In this document: in pieces, positions 28,308 to 36,458 of the stretch
How positions within the stretch are numbered: position 1 is the stretch's first letter
Layout: the number at the start of each line of letters is the position of its first letter
Assembly: GCA_038400315.1 (NCBI GenBank)
Contig: CP151667.1
Span: 6,273,174 to 6,337,173, forward strand
Direction: 5' to 3'
DNA length: 64,000 bases
Source: Isosphaeraceae bacterium EP7
Lineage (GTDB): Bacteria > Planctomycetota > Planctomycetia > Isosphaerales > Isosphaeraceae
Position numbers and translations under genes: made by a program
The notes under the pieces: generated by a model
Databases searched by the model: none
Seen by the model: the letters and a program-made list of their open reading frames with translations, nothing else
What the model was told of the DNA's origin: nothing

Positions 28308-28340
28308 GGTTCTGACTTCGAAGCTCGTGCCGGCAGGGCC

Positions 28341-29963
28341 TCAGAGGGCGCTGAGGTCGGCGGCGTAGACCTTGATCCCCTTCTTCAGGCCCAACTTCTC
28401 CACGATCTCGCCGGTCGCCGAGAACGAGAAGCTCCGGCGGGGAGGAAGCGCCATCCCGGCCAGGGCCTTCGGCTGCTCATCCTCCCTGGGCGAGGGGCCG
28501 ATGAGGGCCACCCCGTTGAGGATCAGCGGGGAGTAATTTTCGACCTTCACCCGGTAGGTATCCTTGCCCTTGACCTTCGGGCCCTTCGTCAGCTGGGCGC
28601 GGACCAGGCGGCCGAGGACACCCTCGGAGACACCCGAGGAGAGGGATTCGAGCTGGGCCTCGGGCTTGGCCGCCTTGTCCAGCGGCAGGGTGAACTTGCC
28701 GGCGGGCAGCCAGCGCTCGCCGGGGCCGTCGCTGACACCAACGGTCACCGTGGCCCCTTCGTCGGTGAGGGTCACCTTGCAGGCCACGGCCGGGCCGTTC
28801 GGGGCTTCGGGAACGCCGAGCTCGGCCTTCAGGCCCAGGACGAGCTTGTCCTTGAGCCAGGCCTTGTAGGCCTCGGCCAGCTTGGCTCGACCCGCTTTGT
28901 CGGTGATTTCCACCATCAGGACGCCGCTCTCGACGGCCTTGTCAGCGGCGGGGGCCGAGTCGAGGGTCTCGACGAAGGTGCGGGCCAGGGAGAGCTCGTG
29001 GGCGTTGGCCCAGGGCTGGGCCAGGCGCGAGATCGCGTCCCAGTCGAGCCCCGAGGCCACGTTCCACATCACCATCTGCGAGACGGCCTGCGGCGCCTTG
29101 TCGGCGGCCAGCTTCTTCAGCGCCTTCTGCACGCGAGGATTCTGCGTCAGCTCGCCGATGTCGCCGATCCGCAGCTTCTCTCCCTTGGGCGGCACCAGCG
29201 GGCCGTTGGACTGCTCGGGGTTGTTCAGGCTCGTCAGCTGGATCGGCAGATGGCGGGTCTGGCCGGAATTCAGCGTGGCGAACGGCAGGCCCGTCGCCGG
29301 CACCGACCGCATCCCGCCGCCCATCCCACCGCCCATTCCGCCACCCATCCCGCCGCCCATTCCGCCACCCATCCCGCCGCCCATGCCACCCATACCGCCC
29401 ATGCCACCCATACCACGCTGGAACGAGGTGAAGTCCCAGGTGTCGGTCTCGCCGGTGAGGCTCATGACGAGGCTGGAGAGGATGCGCATGCCCATCATGG
29501 CGGGGACAACGCCGCCGCCCATCTGGCCGCCGCCACCCATGCCGCCGCCCATCCCGCCCATACCGCCGCCACCCATGCCGCCGCCCATGCCACCCATACC
29601 ACCGCCCATGCCGCCGCCCATGCCACCCATGCCGCCGCCCATGCCACCCATACCACCGCCCATCCCGCCCATGCCGCCGCCCATCTGGCCGGTGGCACCG
29701 CTGGCGACGAGGCCGGGGGGAAGGACGATGTTCAGCGGGCGCTTGGAGCGATTGGTCACGTGCAGGGTCATCTTGCCGTTGCCGGCGCTCTCGGCGTCGA
29801 CGCCGATGTCGCCCGCGCGAAGCGCGTCCAGGAGGCTGACGCTGGGGGCCTCGTCGGCCTTGACCGGGACGCCGGCCTTCGTCGGTTTGTCGGCGGCCGA
29901 AGCCGTGCCTGCGGCGAGCAGGCCGGCGGCGAGCATGGAGAGCGTCGAGAATCGCGAGGCCAT
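28341..29963 (-). CDS. Secreted Gly/Met-repeat protein, tandem paralogue 2
   Basis: A 540-residue exported paralogue of the neighbouring gene. ATG 29963 has AGGAAAGG eight bases upstream and begins a signal peptide (FSTLSMLAAGLLAAGTASA). The conserved N-terminal segment (KMTLHVTNRSKRPLNIVLP), two Gly/Met blocks and the C-terminal domain match paralogue 1. Its first Gly/Met block has mostly a seven-residue rhythm (GGMGGGM), unlike the five-residue rhythm of paralogue 1. The two genes are nearly identical over the last 125 bases and again over about 240 bases before the second Gly/Met block, but clearly diverged between, which suggests gene conversion. It has its own terminator. Function is unknown. 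Confidence 0.8.
   Translation of the reverse strand: MASRFSTLSMLAAGLLAAGTASAADKPTKAGVPVKADEAPSVSLLDALRAGDIGVDAESAGNGKMTLHVTNRSKRPLNIVLPPGLVASGATGQMGGGMGGMGGGMGGMGGGMGGMGGGMGGGMGGMGGGMGGGGMGGMGGGMGGGGQMGGGVVPAMMGMRILSSLVMSLTGETDTWDFTSFQRGMGGMGGMGGMGGGMGGGMGGGMGGGMGGGMGGGMRSVPATGLPFATLNSGQTRHLPIQLTSLNNPEQSNGPLVPPKGEKLRIGDIGELTQNPRVQKALKKLAADKAPQAVSQMVMWNVASGLDWDAISRLAQPWANAHELSLARTFVETLDSAPAADKAVESGVLMVEITDKAGRAKLAEAYKAWLKDKLVLGLKAELGVPEAPNGPAVACKVTLTDEGATVTVGVSDGPGERWLPAGKFTLPLDKAAKPEAQLESLSSGVSEGVLGRLVRAQLTKGPKVKGKDTYRVKVENYSPLILNGVALIGPSPREDEQPKALAGMALPPRRSFSFSATGEIVEKLGLKKGIKVYAADLSAL
29312..29412. repeat. Gly/Met-coding minisatellite, block 2 of paralogue 2
   Basis: Imperfect 12-base units of CCGCCCATCCCG type coding GGGM, then 9-base units coding GGM next to the conserved WDFTSFQRG stretch. 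Confidence 0.7.
29512..29690. repeat. Gly/Met-coding minisatellite, block 1 of paralogue 2
   Basis: Tandem units coding GGMGGGM with a basic 21-base period and several indels. The phase differs from the 15-base units in paralogue 1, so the arrays have expanded independently since duplication. Confidence 0.75.
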
Positions 29964-30430
29964 GTTAAGCACCTTTCCTGTCATACCGAGCCGGTGAAAC
30001 TCGCGCCAATCGGGGGCGGATTGGCGCCCAGCCGGAGTCGTTCGAGGGAGGACGATCGCCCGGGTTTGAGGGCCGGGGGAAGGACGAGTCTAACGGGTAA
30101 ACATACCGCGCCTCGTGGGCGGGGGGCTGAAACGGGCCGTCGATCTCACGGGTTTTCGACCCGGGCACGACGCGTTCAACTAGTCGACGTTCCGTCCGCG
30201 CCGGGTATTCGATGCGAGCGTGGCGAAAATCTCGGACTCCCCGCGTGCCCGGTCGGGTTGTGCGGGCTGAGATCGCTGGAGGGCTTTACCAGGCCGATCC
30301 GACCGGGGGGGCGATCCGACCATTGACCAGGGGGTGTCGCTCTCTTAATCTAGGGGGCATCGGGGATGGGGAAGGGGCCGGCTGGACTGCTGCATCGAGC
30401 GGGGGGCCGGCCGCAGATGGGGGTTTGTCC
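29964..30430. other. Divergent region between paralogue 2 and the ACT gene
   Basis: About 470 bases. The right part carries the candidate promoter for the ACT gene. An in-frame extension of the ACT gene back to 30212 has non-protein-like composition and no ribosome binding site. No gene or strong dyad is seen. Confidence 0.45.
30323..30351 (+). promoter_or_regulatory. Candidate promoter for the ACT-domain gene
   Basis: TTGACC at 30323-30328 matches a -35 box at five of six positions. After a 17-base spacer TAATCT at 30346-30351 keeps the key -10 positions A2 and T6. The predicted start lies about 75 bases before the ATG at 30431. Confidence 0.4.
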
Positions 30431-30928
30431 ATGAGTTTCGGCGAGGGCGAGGGGATCGAGGTCGGCTTTGCGACGATGCAGCCGCGTAACTGGCCGTCGA
30501 TCACGCAGTTCTCCGTCTTCCTGGAGAACCGCGTGGGGCAATTGCTGGAGGTCGTCCGGTCGTTCCAGGGGTCGAAGGTGCGCATCGTCGGCCTCTCGAT
30601 TTCCGACTCGGCCGACTGCTGCGTCGTCCGCCTGATGCTCAGCCATCCCGAGCAAGGGCGTGAGATCCTCGAACAGAACAAGCTCCCCTTCGCCGAGAAC
30701 GAGCTGCTGGTCGTCGAGCTGTTCAACGGCCCCCAGCCCCTGGTCGAGCTCTGCATGGCGCTGCTCCAGGCCGAGCTGAACCTGCATTACGCCTACCCCT
30801 TGATCATCCAGCCGCACGGCCGGCCGGCGGTGGCGCTGCACGTGGACAACATCGAGGTGGCCGGGACGACCCTGCATAACAAGGGGTTCGAGATCCTCAG
30901 CGAGGTCGACCTGTCGGCCCGCGAGTGA
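30431..30928 (+). CDS. ACT-domain protein
   Basis: A 165-residue cytoplasmic protein made of ACT-like ligand-binding folds. The first unit begins ITQFSVFLENRVGQLLEVVR and contains VGLSISDSADCCVVRLML; the second covers about residues 95-155 (HGRPAVALHVDNIEVAGTTL). ACT domains usually bind amino acids or act as regulatory subunits, so a sensor of amino acids is a reasonable inference, but no catalytic partner is fused. ATG 30431 is preferred, with a G-rich stretch upstream; an internal ATG at 30476 immediately before the domain is the alternative. The acyl-CoA dehydrogenase homologue follows 63 bases later in the same direction. Confidence 0.85.
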   Translation: MSFGEGEGIEVGFATMQPRNWPSITQFSVFLENRVGQLLEVVRSFQGSKVRIVGLSISDSADCCVVRLMLSHPEQGREILEQNKLPFAENELLVVELFNGPQPLVELCMALLQAELNLHYAYPLIIQPHGRPAVALHVDNIEVAGTTLHNKGFEILSEVDLSARE

Positions 30929-30991
30929 CCCCGCGGCATTGTGGGCGGCTGGCCGCTTGGCATTTGGCCCGGCGGCCATAAAATAGCGTCC

Positions 30992-32104
30992 ATGACGCAC
31001 CCCGACGCAGATGACCTGGCCGCCCCCTACGCTGACTCCCCTTCCGAACGCACCCGCCTGGCCGCCCTGATCGGCCGCCTGGCCGGGGCCGACGCCGCGA
31101 CCGACGAGACCGACGCCTGGCCGTCGGAACTCTGGCAAATCCTGCTCGACGAGCGTGCGACCCTCTGGTCTCTGCCTGCCGAACTGGGCGGCGAGGGCTG
31201 CGACCGACCCACGCTGGTGGGCCGCAACGCCGCGGTGGCGCAAGGCAGCCTGACGGCGGCGTTCATCCTCTCGCAGCACGACGCGGCGGTGCGCCGGCTT
31301 GCGGTGGTGGCCGACGAGAACCCGGTGGCCCGCGAATGGCTGGCGCGGATCGCCCGTGGCGAGTCGTTCGGCACCGTGGGAATCTCCCAGCTCACCACCT
31401 CCAGGCGCCACGGCACCCAGGCCATGCGCGTCACCGAGGCCGATGGCGGCTACGTCCTCGACGGGATCATGCCCTGGGTCACCGCGGCCGAACGCGCCGA
31501 CATCTTCATCACCGGCGGGGTGCTGGAAGACGGTCGCCAGTTGCTGACCGCCCTGCCCCGCGACCGCCCCGGAGTCATCGTCAAGCCCGCCTTCCCACTG
31601 GCCGCACTGGGAGCCTCGCGCACGGCCGAGGTACGCTGCGAGAACGCCCGAGTCGAGCTGGGCGAAGTCTTGATCGGCCCCTCCAACGACGTGATGGCGA
31701 TCCCCGGCCTCGCGGGAACCGGTGGCCTGGAAACCACCGCCCTGGCCCTGGGCCTGGCCCGAGCCGCCCTCCTCGCCTTCCGAGCCGAGGCCGAGCACCG
31801 CGAAGACCTGACCGAGCCCGCCGAGGCCCTTTCCGCCGAATGGATCGCACGCTGGGACGACCTAATGTCCCTGGCCAACAGCGAGCCCGGGGCCCCCGCC
31901 CCGCAGGCAATCCGTGGCCTGGGCAACGACCTCGTCCTCAGATTAACCCAGTCCTACCTCACCGCCGCCAAGGGCTCCGGCTTCGTCCGGGGAGAGCCCG
32001 CCCAGCGCTGGGCCCGCCAGGCCCTCTTCTTCCTCGTCTGGTCCTGCCCCAGCCCCGTGGCGCGGGCCTCGATGCGAGATATGGCGGGGTTGTGCCCGGT
32101 TTGA
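30992..32104 (+). CDS. Acyl-CoA dehydrogenase family protein
   Basis: A 370-residue flavoprotein of the acyl-CoA dehydrogenase superfamily. The N-terminal helical domain (LWSLPAELGGEGCDRPTLVG) is followed by the beta domain with GTVGISQLTTSRRHG and the C-terminal helical bundle (LGLARAALLAFRAEAEHRED). It is about the length of standard members. I could not place the catalytic Glu confidently, and C-terminal arginine or glycine motifs of fatty-acid enzymes are weak, so substrate and even dehydrogenase activity are open; related folds include monooxygenases. The start at ATG 30992 is chosen because upstream codons are not protein-like; no good ribosome binding site is visible. It lies 63 bases after the ACT gene. 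Confidence 0.8.
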   Translation: MTHPDADDLAAPYADSPSERTRLAALIGRLAGADAATDETDAWPSELWQILLDERATLWSLPAELGGEGCDRPTLVGRNAAVAQGSLTAAFILSQHDAAVRRLAVVADENPVAREWLARIARGESFGTVGISQLTTSRRHGTQAMRVTEADGGYVLDGIMPWVTAAERADIFITGGVLEDGRQLLTALPRDRPGVIVKPAFPLAALGASRTAEVRCENARVELGEVLIGPSNDVMAIPGLAGTGGLETTALALGLARAALLAFRAEAEHREDLTEPAEALSAEWIARWDDLMSLANSEPGAPAPQAIRGLGNDLVLRLTQSYLTAAKGSGFVRGEPAQRWARQALFFLVWSCPSPVARASMRDMAGLCPV

Positions 32105-32150
32105 TTCCCTATTCCCGCCCCAGACCTATGGCCGGACGCCACGACTCAAA

Positions 32151-32504
32151 ATGCCCGAAAAGCGTTCCCAGCATGAGTTCAAGCGACTCGTCGAATTGGC
32201 AGTCGCCGACACGTGCAACCTCCCTCGCCCCGGCCTCTGGTTCTGTAGCGATGAGGTCGAGGCGATTGGTCGACCGCTCGACCGGCTCAAGGTCCGGGCG
32301 ACACTGCACTTCCTACCCGCCGGCTCGCCGTTCTGTTGCGGAGAGCCGGGGTGCCACCTTGGTTTCGGGGAACTTTCCGAGGGGATTGGCGATCATATCC
32401 GCCGCGCGATGCGACTCCGACAGGCTCTGACGGTGGACTTCGGCCAGATCGGGGTGAACGTCCACCCGGGTGTCCGATTGACTTATGGACAGGCCGAGGG
32501 CTGA
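32151..32504 (+). CDS. Hypothetical small protein with Cys/His cluster
   Basis: A 117-residue protein I do not recognise. It has a central cluster PFCCGEPGCHLGFG with three Cys and one His that could bind a metal, and a basic C-terminal half with IGVNVHPGVRLTYG. No signal or membrane segment is present. The start ATG 32151 has no clear ribosome binding site. Base composition is less GC-rich than in the preceding gene, which continues into the convergent gene at 32511. The composition looks protein-like, so I consider it probably real. Confidence 0.5.
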   Translation: MPEKRSQHEFKRLVELAVADTCNLPRPGLWFCSDEVEAIGRPLDRLKVRATLHFLPAGSPFCCGEPGCHLGFGELSEGIGDHIRRAMRLRQALTVDFGQIGVNVHPGVRLTYGQAEG

Positions 32505-32510
32505 TTCAGC

Positions 32511-33257
32511 TCATCGGCCGCTGTAAACCCACCATCTCCGGTTGTCCTGCCGGAGAAGTCTCACGGACCAAGGGGAGGAGCGGTCGAGCGACTCCGCCCG
32601 GATCTCCTGTGATGGATTCTTGTCCCGCGATGGATCCGTCAGCACAATCTTCAGGCTCATCTTGTGGACGGCAGACACAGCAAGCTCGGCAGACAACTTG
32701 AAACGCTGGTCGTAGACGATGAGGCGTGTCCATCCGTTCGCTTTCGAGACCCGATCGAAGACGTCGGAGTTGAAATTGAAAGACTGGATTTGTGCCGGGA
32801 GGCCTCGAACGATCGCCGCAGAATCCTTCTCGGAGAGTCGCTCGATTCGATCCTCGCCAATTTTACTCAGACGCAAGGATCGTTTGAACAGATAGAATCC
32901 ATCGGAAAGTCGGGTCACGGGCCCACGATTCCAAAGTTCGAAGGATTCGCCCTGCTCGAATTCGAGGAGTCGTTGTTTGACCTTCCCGTCAGCGGTAACC
33001 TCGAAGCGGAACAATCGGAGTTGGTCATATACCGTGCCGGGCGACCTGACCAATCCCGGTCGCTCGGTCACCTGGTCAACCTCGACGAAGAGGATCACGG
33101 ACTCTGGACCTTCGAAGATCTGCACGGCTTTGATGCGATTCCAGCAGGTCTCTGGCCGTCCCACACCAATAAAGACCACGAGAATCATCGCGAGAATGAG
33201 AACAAAACAACCGAGGCAACCTCGGCGCACGCGATCCGTCCCGCTCACTTTGCTCAA
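32511..33257 (-). CDS. Hypothetical protein with N-terminal membrane anchor
   Basis: A 248-residue protein of unknown function. One hydrophobic segment, LGCFVLILAMILVVFIGVG, at residues 14-32 anchors it, with the rest probably outside the cytoplasm. The body is rich in beta strands and charged residues; no known motif was found. The start is TTG at 33257, overlapping the sulfatase stop by 4 bases (TTGA), so translation is coupled; a GTG at 33248 is an alternative. Base composition is AT-richer than in the upstream operon genes, which suggests it was added later. It is the last gene of a minus-strand run starting at 42769 or 41837. Confidence 0.65.
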   Translation of the reverse strand: MSKVSGTDRVRRGCLGCFVLILAMILVVFIGVGRPETCWNRIKAVQIFEGPESVILFVEVDQVTERPGLVRSPGTVYDQLRLFRFEVTADGKVKQRLLEFEQGESFELWNRGPVTRLSDGFYLFKRSLRLSKIGEDRIERLSEKDSAAIVRGLPAQIQSFNFNSDVFDRVSKANGWTRLIVYDQRFKLSAELAVSAVHKMSLKIVLTDPSRDKNPSQEIRAESLDRSSPWSVRLLRQDNRRWWVYSGR

Positions 33258-35074
33258 AGCTTCGCCGGTGTGAGCTTGAGCTGGCGAATGTCCATGACGG
33301 CGGGGCCGGGCTTGGAGAGGGCTCGGAGTTCAATTCGGTGGCGGCCGGGGTTGGTGATGGTGAACTGGCCCAGGGGCATGGGTTTGAAGTTCTGGAAGCC
33401 TCCGGTGACGGGGACGGTCAGGGGGAGGGTTTGGGCGTCGAGGCGGAATTCGACGAGGCTTCCTCCGCAGTTCTCGCCGCAGCCGATGAGGCCCAGGACG
33501 TCGAAGGTGCCGGGGCGGTCTACGGTGAAGTCCCAGTGGGCCCAGTCGTCGGGCTTGACCCAGTAGCCCAGGGTTTCCTTGTGGGGGAGGGGCTCGAAGC
33601 GGAGCATCCGGCCGTGAACCTCGGCGGTGGACGCGTGCAGGGTGATGGATCCGTCGGGGGCCTGCGGGTTGGGGACGTGGGCGGGGTTGGGGGTGGTGGA
33701 TCTGGCTCCGACGGATTCTTTCCAGGCGATGAGTTGATCGGTGAGGGCGCGGACCTTGTCGGGGTTGTCAAGGGCGAGGTTGACGTTCTCGGAGGGGTCT
33801 TTGGCCAGGTTGAAGAGCTCGGTGCGGCCGTCGTGCTCGGACTGGATCAGCTTCCAGTCGCCTTCGCGGATCGCGGCGCCGGGGCGGCCCCCCTGGTTGC
33901 TGTAATGGGGATAGTGCCAGTGGAGGGCGCGCGGGGCGACGGGCGTGTTGTCGGTGAGGAGCGGGGCGAGGTTCTGGCCGTCGAGGGGGCCGGGGTCGGG
34001 CAGATGGGAGAGGGCAAGGAGGGTCGGGACGAGGTCGGCGGCCCAGGTGGGCGTGGGGTCAGTTCCGGGGGCGATGCGGCCGGGTTGGCGGATGATGAGG
34101 GGGACTCGCAGGCCACCTTCGTAGAGCCAACCCTTGCCTTCGCGGAACGGGGAATTGTTGGTGGCCGGGGTGAGGGGGCCTTCGCGGGTGGCGAGGCCGC
34201 CGTTGTCGCTGGTGAAGACGAGGATGGTGTTGTCGGACAGGTTCAGGCGGTCGAGCGTGGCCGTGACCCGGCCGACGGCGTCGTCGACGGATTCGAGCAT
34301 CGCCGCGTAGGTCGGATTCTGCTGCTTGCCGCGCGGGATGCCGTCCCAGGGGGGATATTTCGCGACGAGGTCGGCCTTGGCGTTCATCGGCGTGTGGACG
34401 GCGTAGTGGGGAAGGTACAGGAAGAAGGGGGCCGACTTGTGGGCCTCGATGAAGCGTTCGGCCTCGATGGCCAGTCGGTCGGTGAGGTACTGGCCGGCGG
34501 GGGCCTCGGCAAGCCCGGGCATGGTCCGGCCGTTCCTGGTGAACGGGGCGACATAGCTGAGGGGTGAGCCGGTGGCGTCGCCGGCGATGTTCAGGTCGAA
34601 GCCCTGACGGGTCGGCTCCAGGCCGGGGCCTCCCAGGTGCCACTTGCCGATGAGTGCGGTCGCGTAGCCGGCAGCCTGGAAACGCTCGGCCAGGGTGGTT
34701 TCTTCGAGCGGCAGGCCGGGGGGCAGGGGCGCAGACAGGCGTTTCTGGTCGGGACGGTTGCCTCGACCGGGGAGCCAGTCGGTCAGGCCGAGCCTTGCCG
34801 GGTGCTTGCCGGTGAGGAGGGCCGCGCGGGTGGGCGAGCAGACCGGGCTGGCGGCGTAGGCCTGCGTGAATCGCCGGCCCGATGCGGCCAGGCGGTCGAG
34901 GTTGGGGGTCTTGTGGAAGGTGCTGCCGTAGCAACCCAGGTCGGCCCAGCCGAGGTCATCGGCGACGATGAGGACGACGTTGGGTCGGGGGTCGGCGGCC
35001 GGGGTGCGTCCGCTGGCCGCGATGGGCGCGAAGAGCAGCATCAAGGCGGCCAGGGTCGGGCGGACATTGGACAT
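33254..35074 (-). CDS. Secreted arylsulfatase-type sulfatase
   Basis: A 606-residue enzyme that hydrolyses sulfate esters, probably from polysaccharides, outside the cytoplasm. ATG 35074 has GAGGGATTTCG upstream and begins a signal peptide (LAALMLLFAPIAASG). The sulfatase fold opens with PNVVLIVADDLGWADLGCYG, which contains the metal-binding Asp pair. Cys79 in PVCSPTRAALLTGKHPA is the residue converted to formylglycine; Thr takes the place of the usual Ser in CxPSR, a common variant. A C-terminal 120-residue beta domain follows (AHWDFTVDRPGTFDVLGLIG), likely carbohydrate-binding. It follows the UDP-sugar dehydrogenase gene by 61 bases on the same strand, hinting at a link to surface polysaccharide turnover. 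Confidence 0.93.
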   Translation of the reverse strand: MSNVRPTLAALMLLFAPIAASGRTPAADPRPNVVLIVADDLGWADLGCYGSTFHKTPNLDRLAASGRRFTQAYAASPVCSPTRAALLTGKHPARLGLTDWLPGRGNRPDQKRLSAPLPPGLPLEETTLAERFQAAGYATALIGKWHLGGPGLEPTRQGFDLNIAGDATGSPLSYVAPFTRNGRTMPGLAEAPAGQYLTDRLAIEAERFIEAHKSAPFFLYLPHYAVHTPMNAKADLVAKYPPWDGIPRGKQQNPTYAAMLESVDDAVGRVTATLDRLNLSDNTILVFTSDNGGLATREGPLTPATNNSPFREGKGWLYEGGLRVPLIIRQPGRIAPGTDPTPTWAADLVPTLLALSHLPDPGPLDGQNLAPLLTDNTPVAPRALHWHYPHYSNQGGRPGAAIREGDWKLIQSEHDGRTELFNLAKDPSENVNLALDNPDKVRALTDQLIAWKESVGARSTTPNPAHVPNPQAPDGSITLHASTAEVHGRMLRFEPLPHKETLGYWVKPDDWAHWDFTVDRPGTFDVLGLIGCGENCGGSLVEFRLDAQTLPLTVPVTGGFQNFKPMPLGQFTITNPGRHRIELRALSKPGPAVMDIRQLKLTPAKL

Positions 35075-35135
35075 CGAAATCCCTCGGTTCAAGACATCCG
35101 GGTGTTCGGCCAGGTTCTCGGCCGAGGGTTTCCGC

Positions 35136-36458
35136 TCAGGCCCCGACGATCCGGTCGCGGTTCCGGGTCACGTCGCGGGTGGCGTTGCGGGTGTCGACGA
35201 CGAGGGGGGCGTGCTCGACGATGAAGTCCCAGTCGTAGGCGGAGTGGTCGGTGCAGATGAGGACGCAGTCCTGATCGGCGAGGAACGCAGGGGTGAGGTC
35301 CTGGCTCTCCAGGCGGATCGAATGCTTGCGCATGGCGGGGAGCCTGGGGACGTGGGGGTCGTTGTAGGAGACGTCGGCCCCCCGGTCCTGGAGGCGCTCC
35401 ATCAGCTCGAACGCGGGGCTCTCGCGCGGGTCGTCGACGTCCTTCTTGTAGGCGGCGCCCAGGACGAGGATCTTGCTGCCATTGACCGGCTTGCGGCGGT
35501 CGTTCAGGGCGGCGGCCACGGCGTCGATGACGTAGGCGGGCATCGACGTGTTGATCTCGCCGGCCAGCTCGATGAAGCGGGTGTTTTGGCCGTACAGGCG
35601 GGCCACCCAGGCGAGGTAGAAGGGGTCGATGGGGATGCAGTGGCCGCCCAGGCCGGGGCCCGGATAGAACGCCTGGAAGCCGAACGGCTTGGTCCTGGCG
35701 GCGTCGATGACGGCCCAGATGTCGATGCCCATCGCCTTGAAGACGACCTTCAGCTCATTGACCAGGGCGATGTTCACGGCCCGATAGGTGTTCTCGAGGA
35801 TCTTGCAGGCCTCGGCCACCTCGCAGCTGACGACCGGGACGACGCTGGGCACGACGGCGCCGTACAGGGCCAGAGCCACGCGGGCGCTGCCGGGATCGAA
35901 GCCGCCGACGACCTTGGGGATCTTGCCGGCGGAGTGCTCGGCGTTGCCCGGGTCCTCGCGCTCGGGGCTGTAGGCGAGGAAGTAGTCGACGCCCGCGGCG
36001 AGGCCACCCACCTCAAGCTCGGGGCGGAGGATGTCGCGGGTGGTGCCCGGGTAGGTGGTGCTCTCCAGCACGACGAGCTGATTCGGGCGCAGGTACTTGC
36101 CGATGGCGCGGCCGGTGCCGATGACGGCCCCCAGGTCGGGCTCGCGGTGCTCTCCCAGGGGGGTGGGGACGCAGATGAGGATGGCGTCGGCCTCGACGAG
36201 CCGGGCGAAGTCGGAGGTGGCCTCGAACCGCCCTTCGGCGTTGAGCGCCGCGACGCGTTCGGAGCCGATGTGGCCGATGTAGCTGCGGCCGGCGCGCAGG
36301 GAGCTGACCTTGGTCTCGTCGATGTCGAAGCCGAGCACGCGGAAGCCCGACCGGGCGAACAGCTCGACAAGCGGGAGACCGACGTAACCGAGGCCGATGA
36401 CCGCGACGCGTGCCGTGCGGCCCTCGATGGCCGCGAGCAGGGTTTCGATGCCGTTCAT
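35136..36458 (-). CDS. UDP-sugar 6-dehydrogenase (UDP-glucose or UDP-N-acetylglucosamine type)
   Basis: A 440-residue enzyme that oxidises the C6 hydroxyl of a UDP-sugar twice with NAD to give a UDP-uronic acid. The N-terminal Rossmann motif is VAVIGLGYVGLPLVELFARS. The thiohemiacetal-forming Cys274 lies in GGHCIPIDPFYLAWVAR, and the C-terminal UDP-binding domain includes LVLGAAYKKDVDDPRESPA. The sequence pattern is closer to the WbpA/WecC group (N-acetyl sugars) than to single-substrate Ugd. The ATG overlaps the stop of the epimerase gene by 4 bases. Together they should make modified uronic acid precursors for surface polysaccharide. Confidence 0.93.
   Translation of the reverse strand: MNGIETLLAAIEGRTARVAVIGLGYVGLPLVELFARSGFRVLGFDIDETKVSSLRAGRSYIGHIGSERVAALNAEGRFEATSDFARLVEADAILICVPTPLGEHREPDLGAVIGTGRAIGKYLRPNQLVVLESTTYPGTTRDILRPELEVGGLAAGVDYFLAYSPEREDPGNAEHSAGKIPKVVGGFDPGSARVALALYGAVVPSVVPVVSCEVAEACKILENTYRAVNIALVNELKVVFKAMGIDIWAVIDAARTKPFGFQAFYPGPGLGGHCIPIDPFYLAWVARLYGQNTRFIELAGEINTSMPAYVIDAVAAALNDRRKPVNGSKILVLGAAYKKDVDDPRESPAFELMERLQDRGADVSYNDPHVPRLPAMRKHSIRLESQDLTPAFLADQDCVLICTDHSAYDWDFIVEHAPLVVDTRNATRDVTRNRDRIVGA

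Larger units (their letters stand above)
27828..28340. other. Gene-free spacer between the Gly/Met-repeat paralogues
   Basis: About 510 bases. It contains the G-run cluster at 27901-27938, the terminator of the upstream paralogue at 28270-28307 and, by necessity, the promoter of paralogue 1. The stretch 28020-28130 is AT-richer than its surroundings. I see no gene here. Confidence 0.5.

Noticed and set aside
27181-29690. CRISPR-like appearance of the CCGCCCAT repeats
   Set aside because: Units are short, adjacent and imperfect, lie in frame within secreted protein genes and have no unique spacers.
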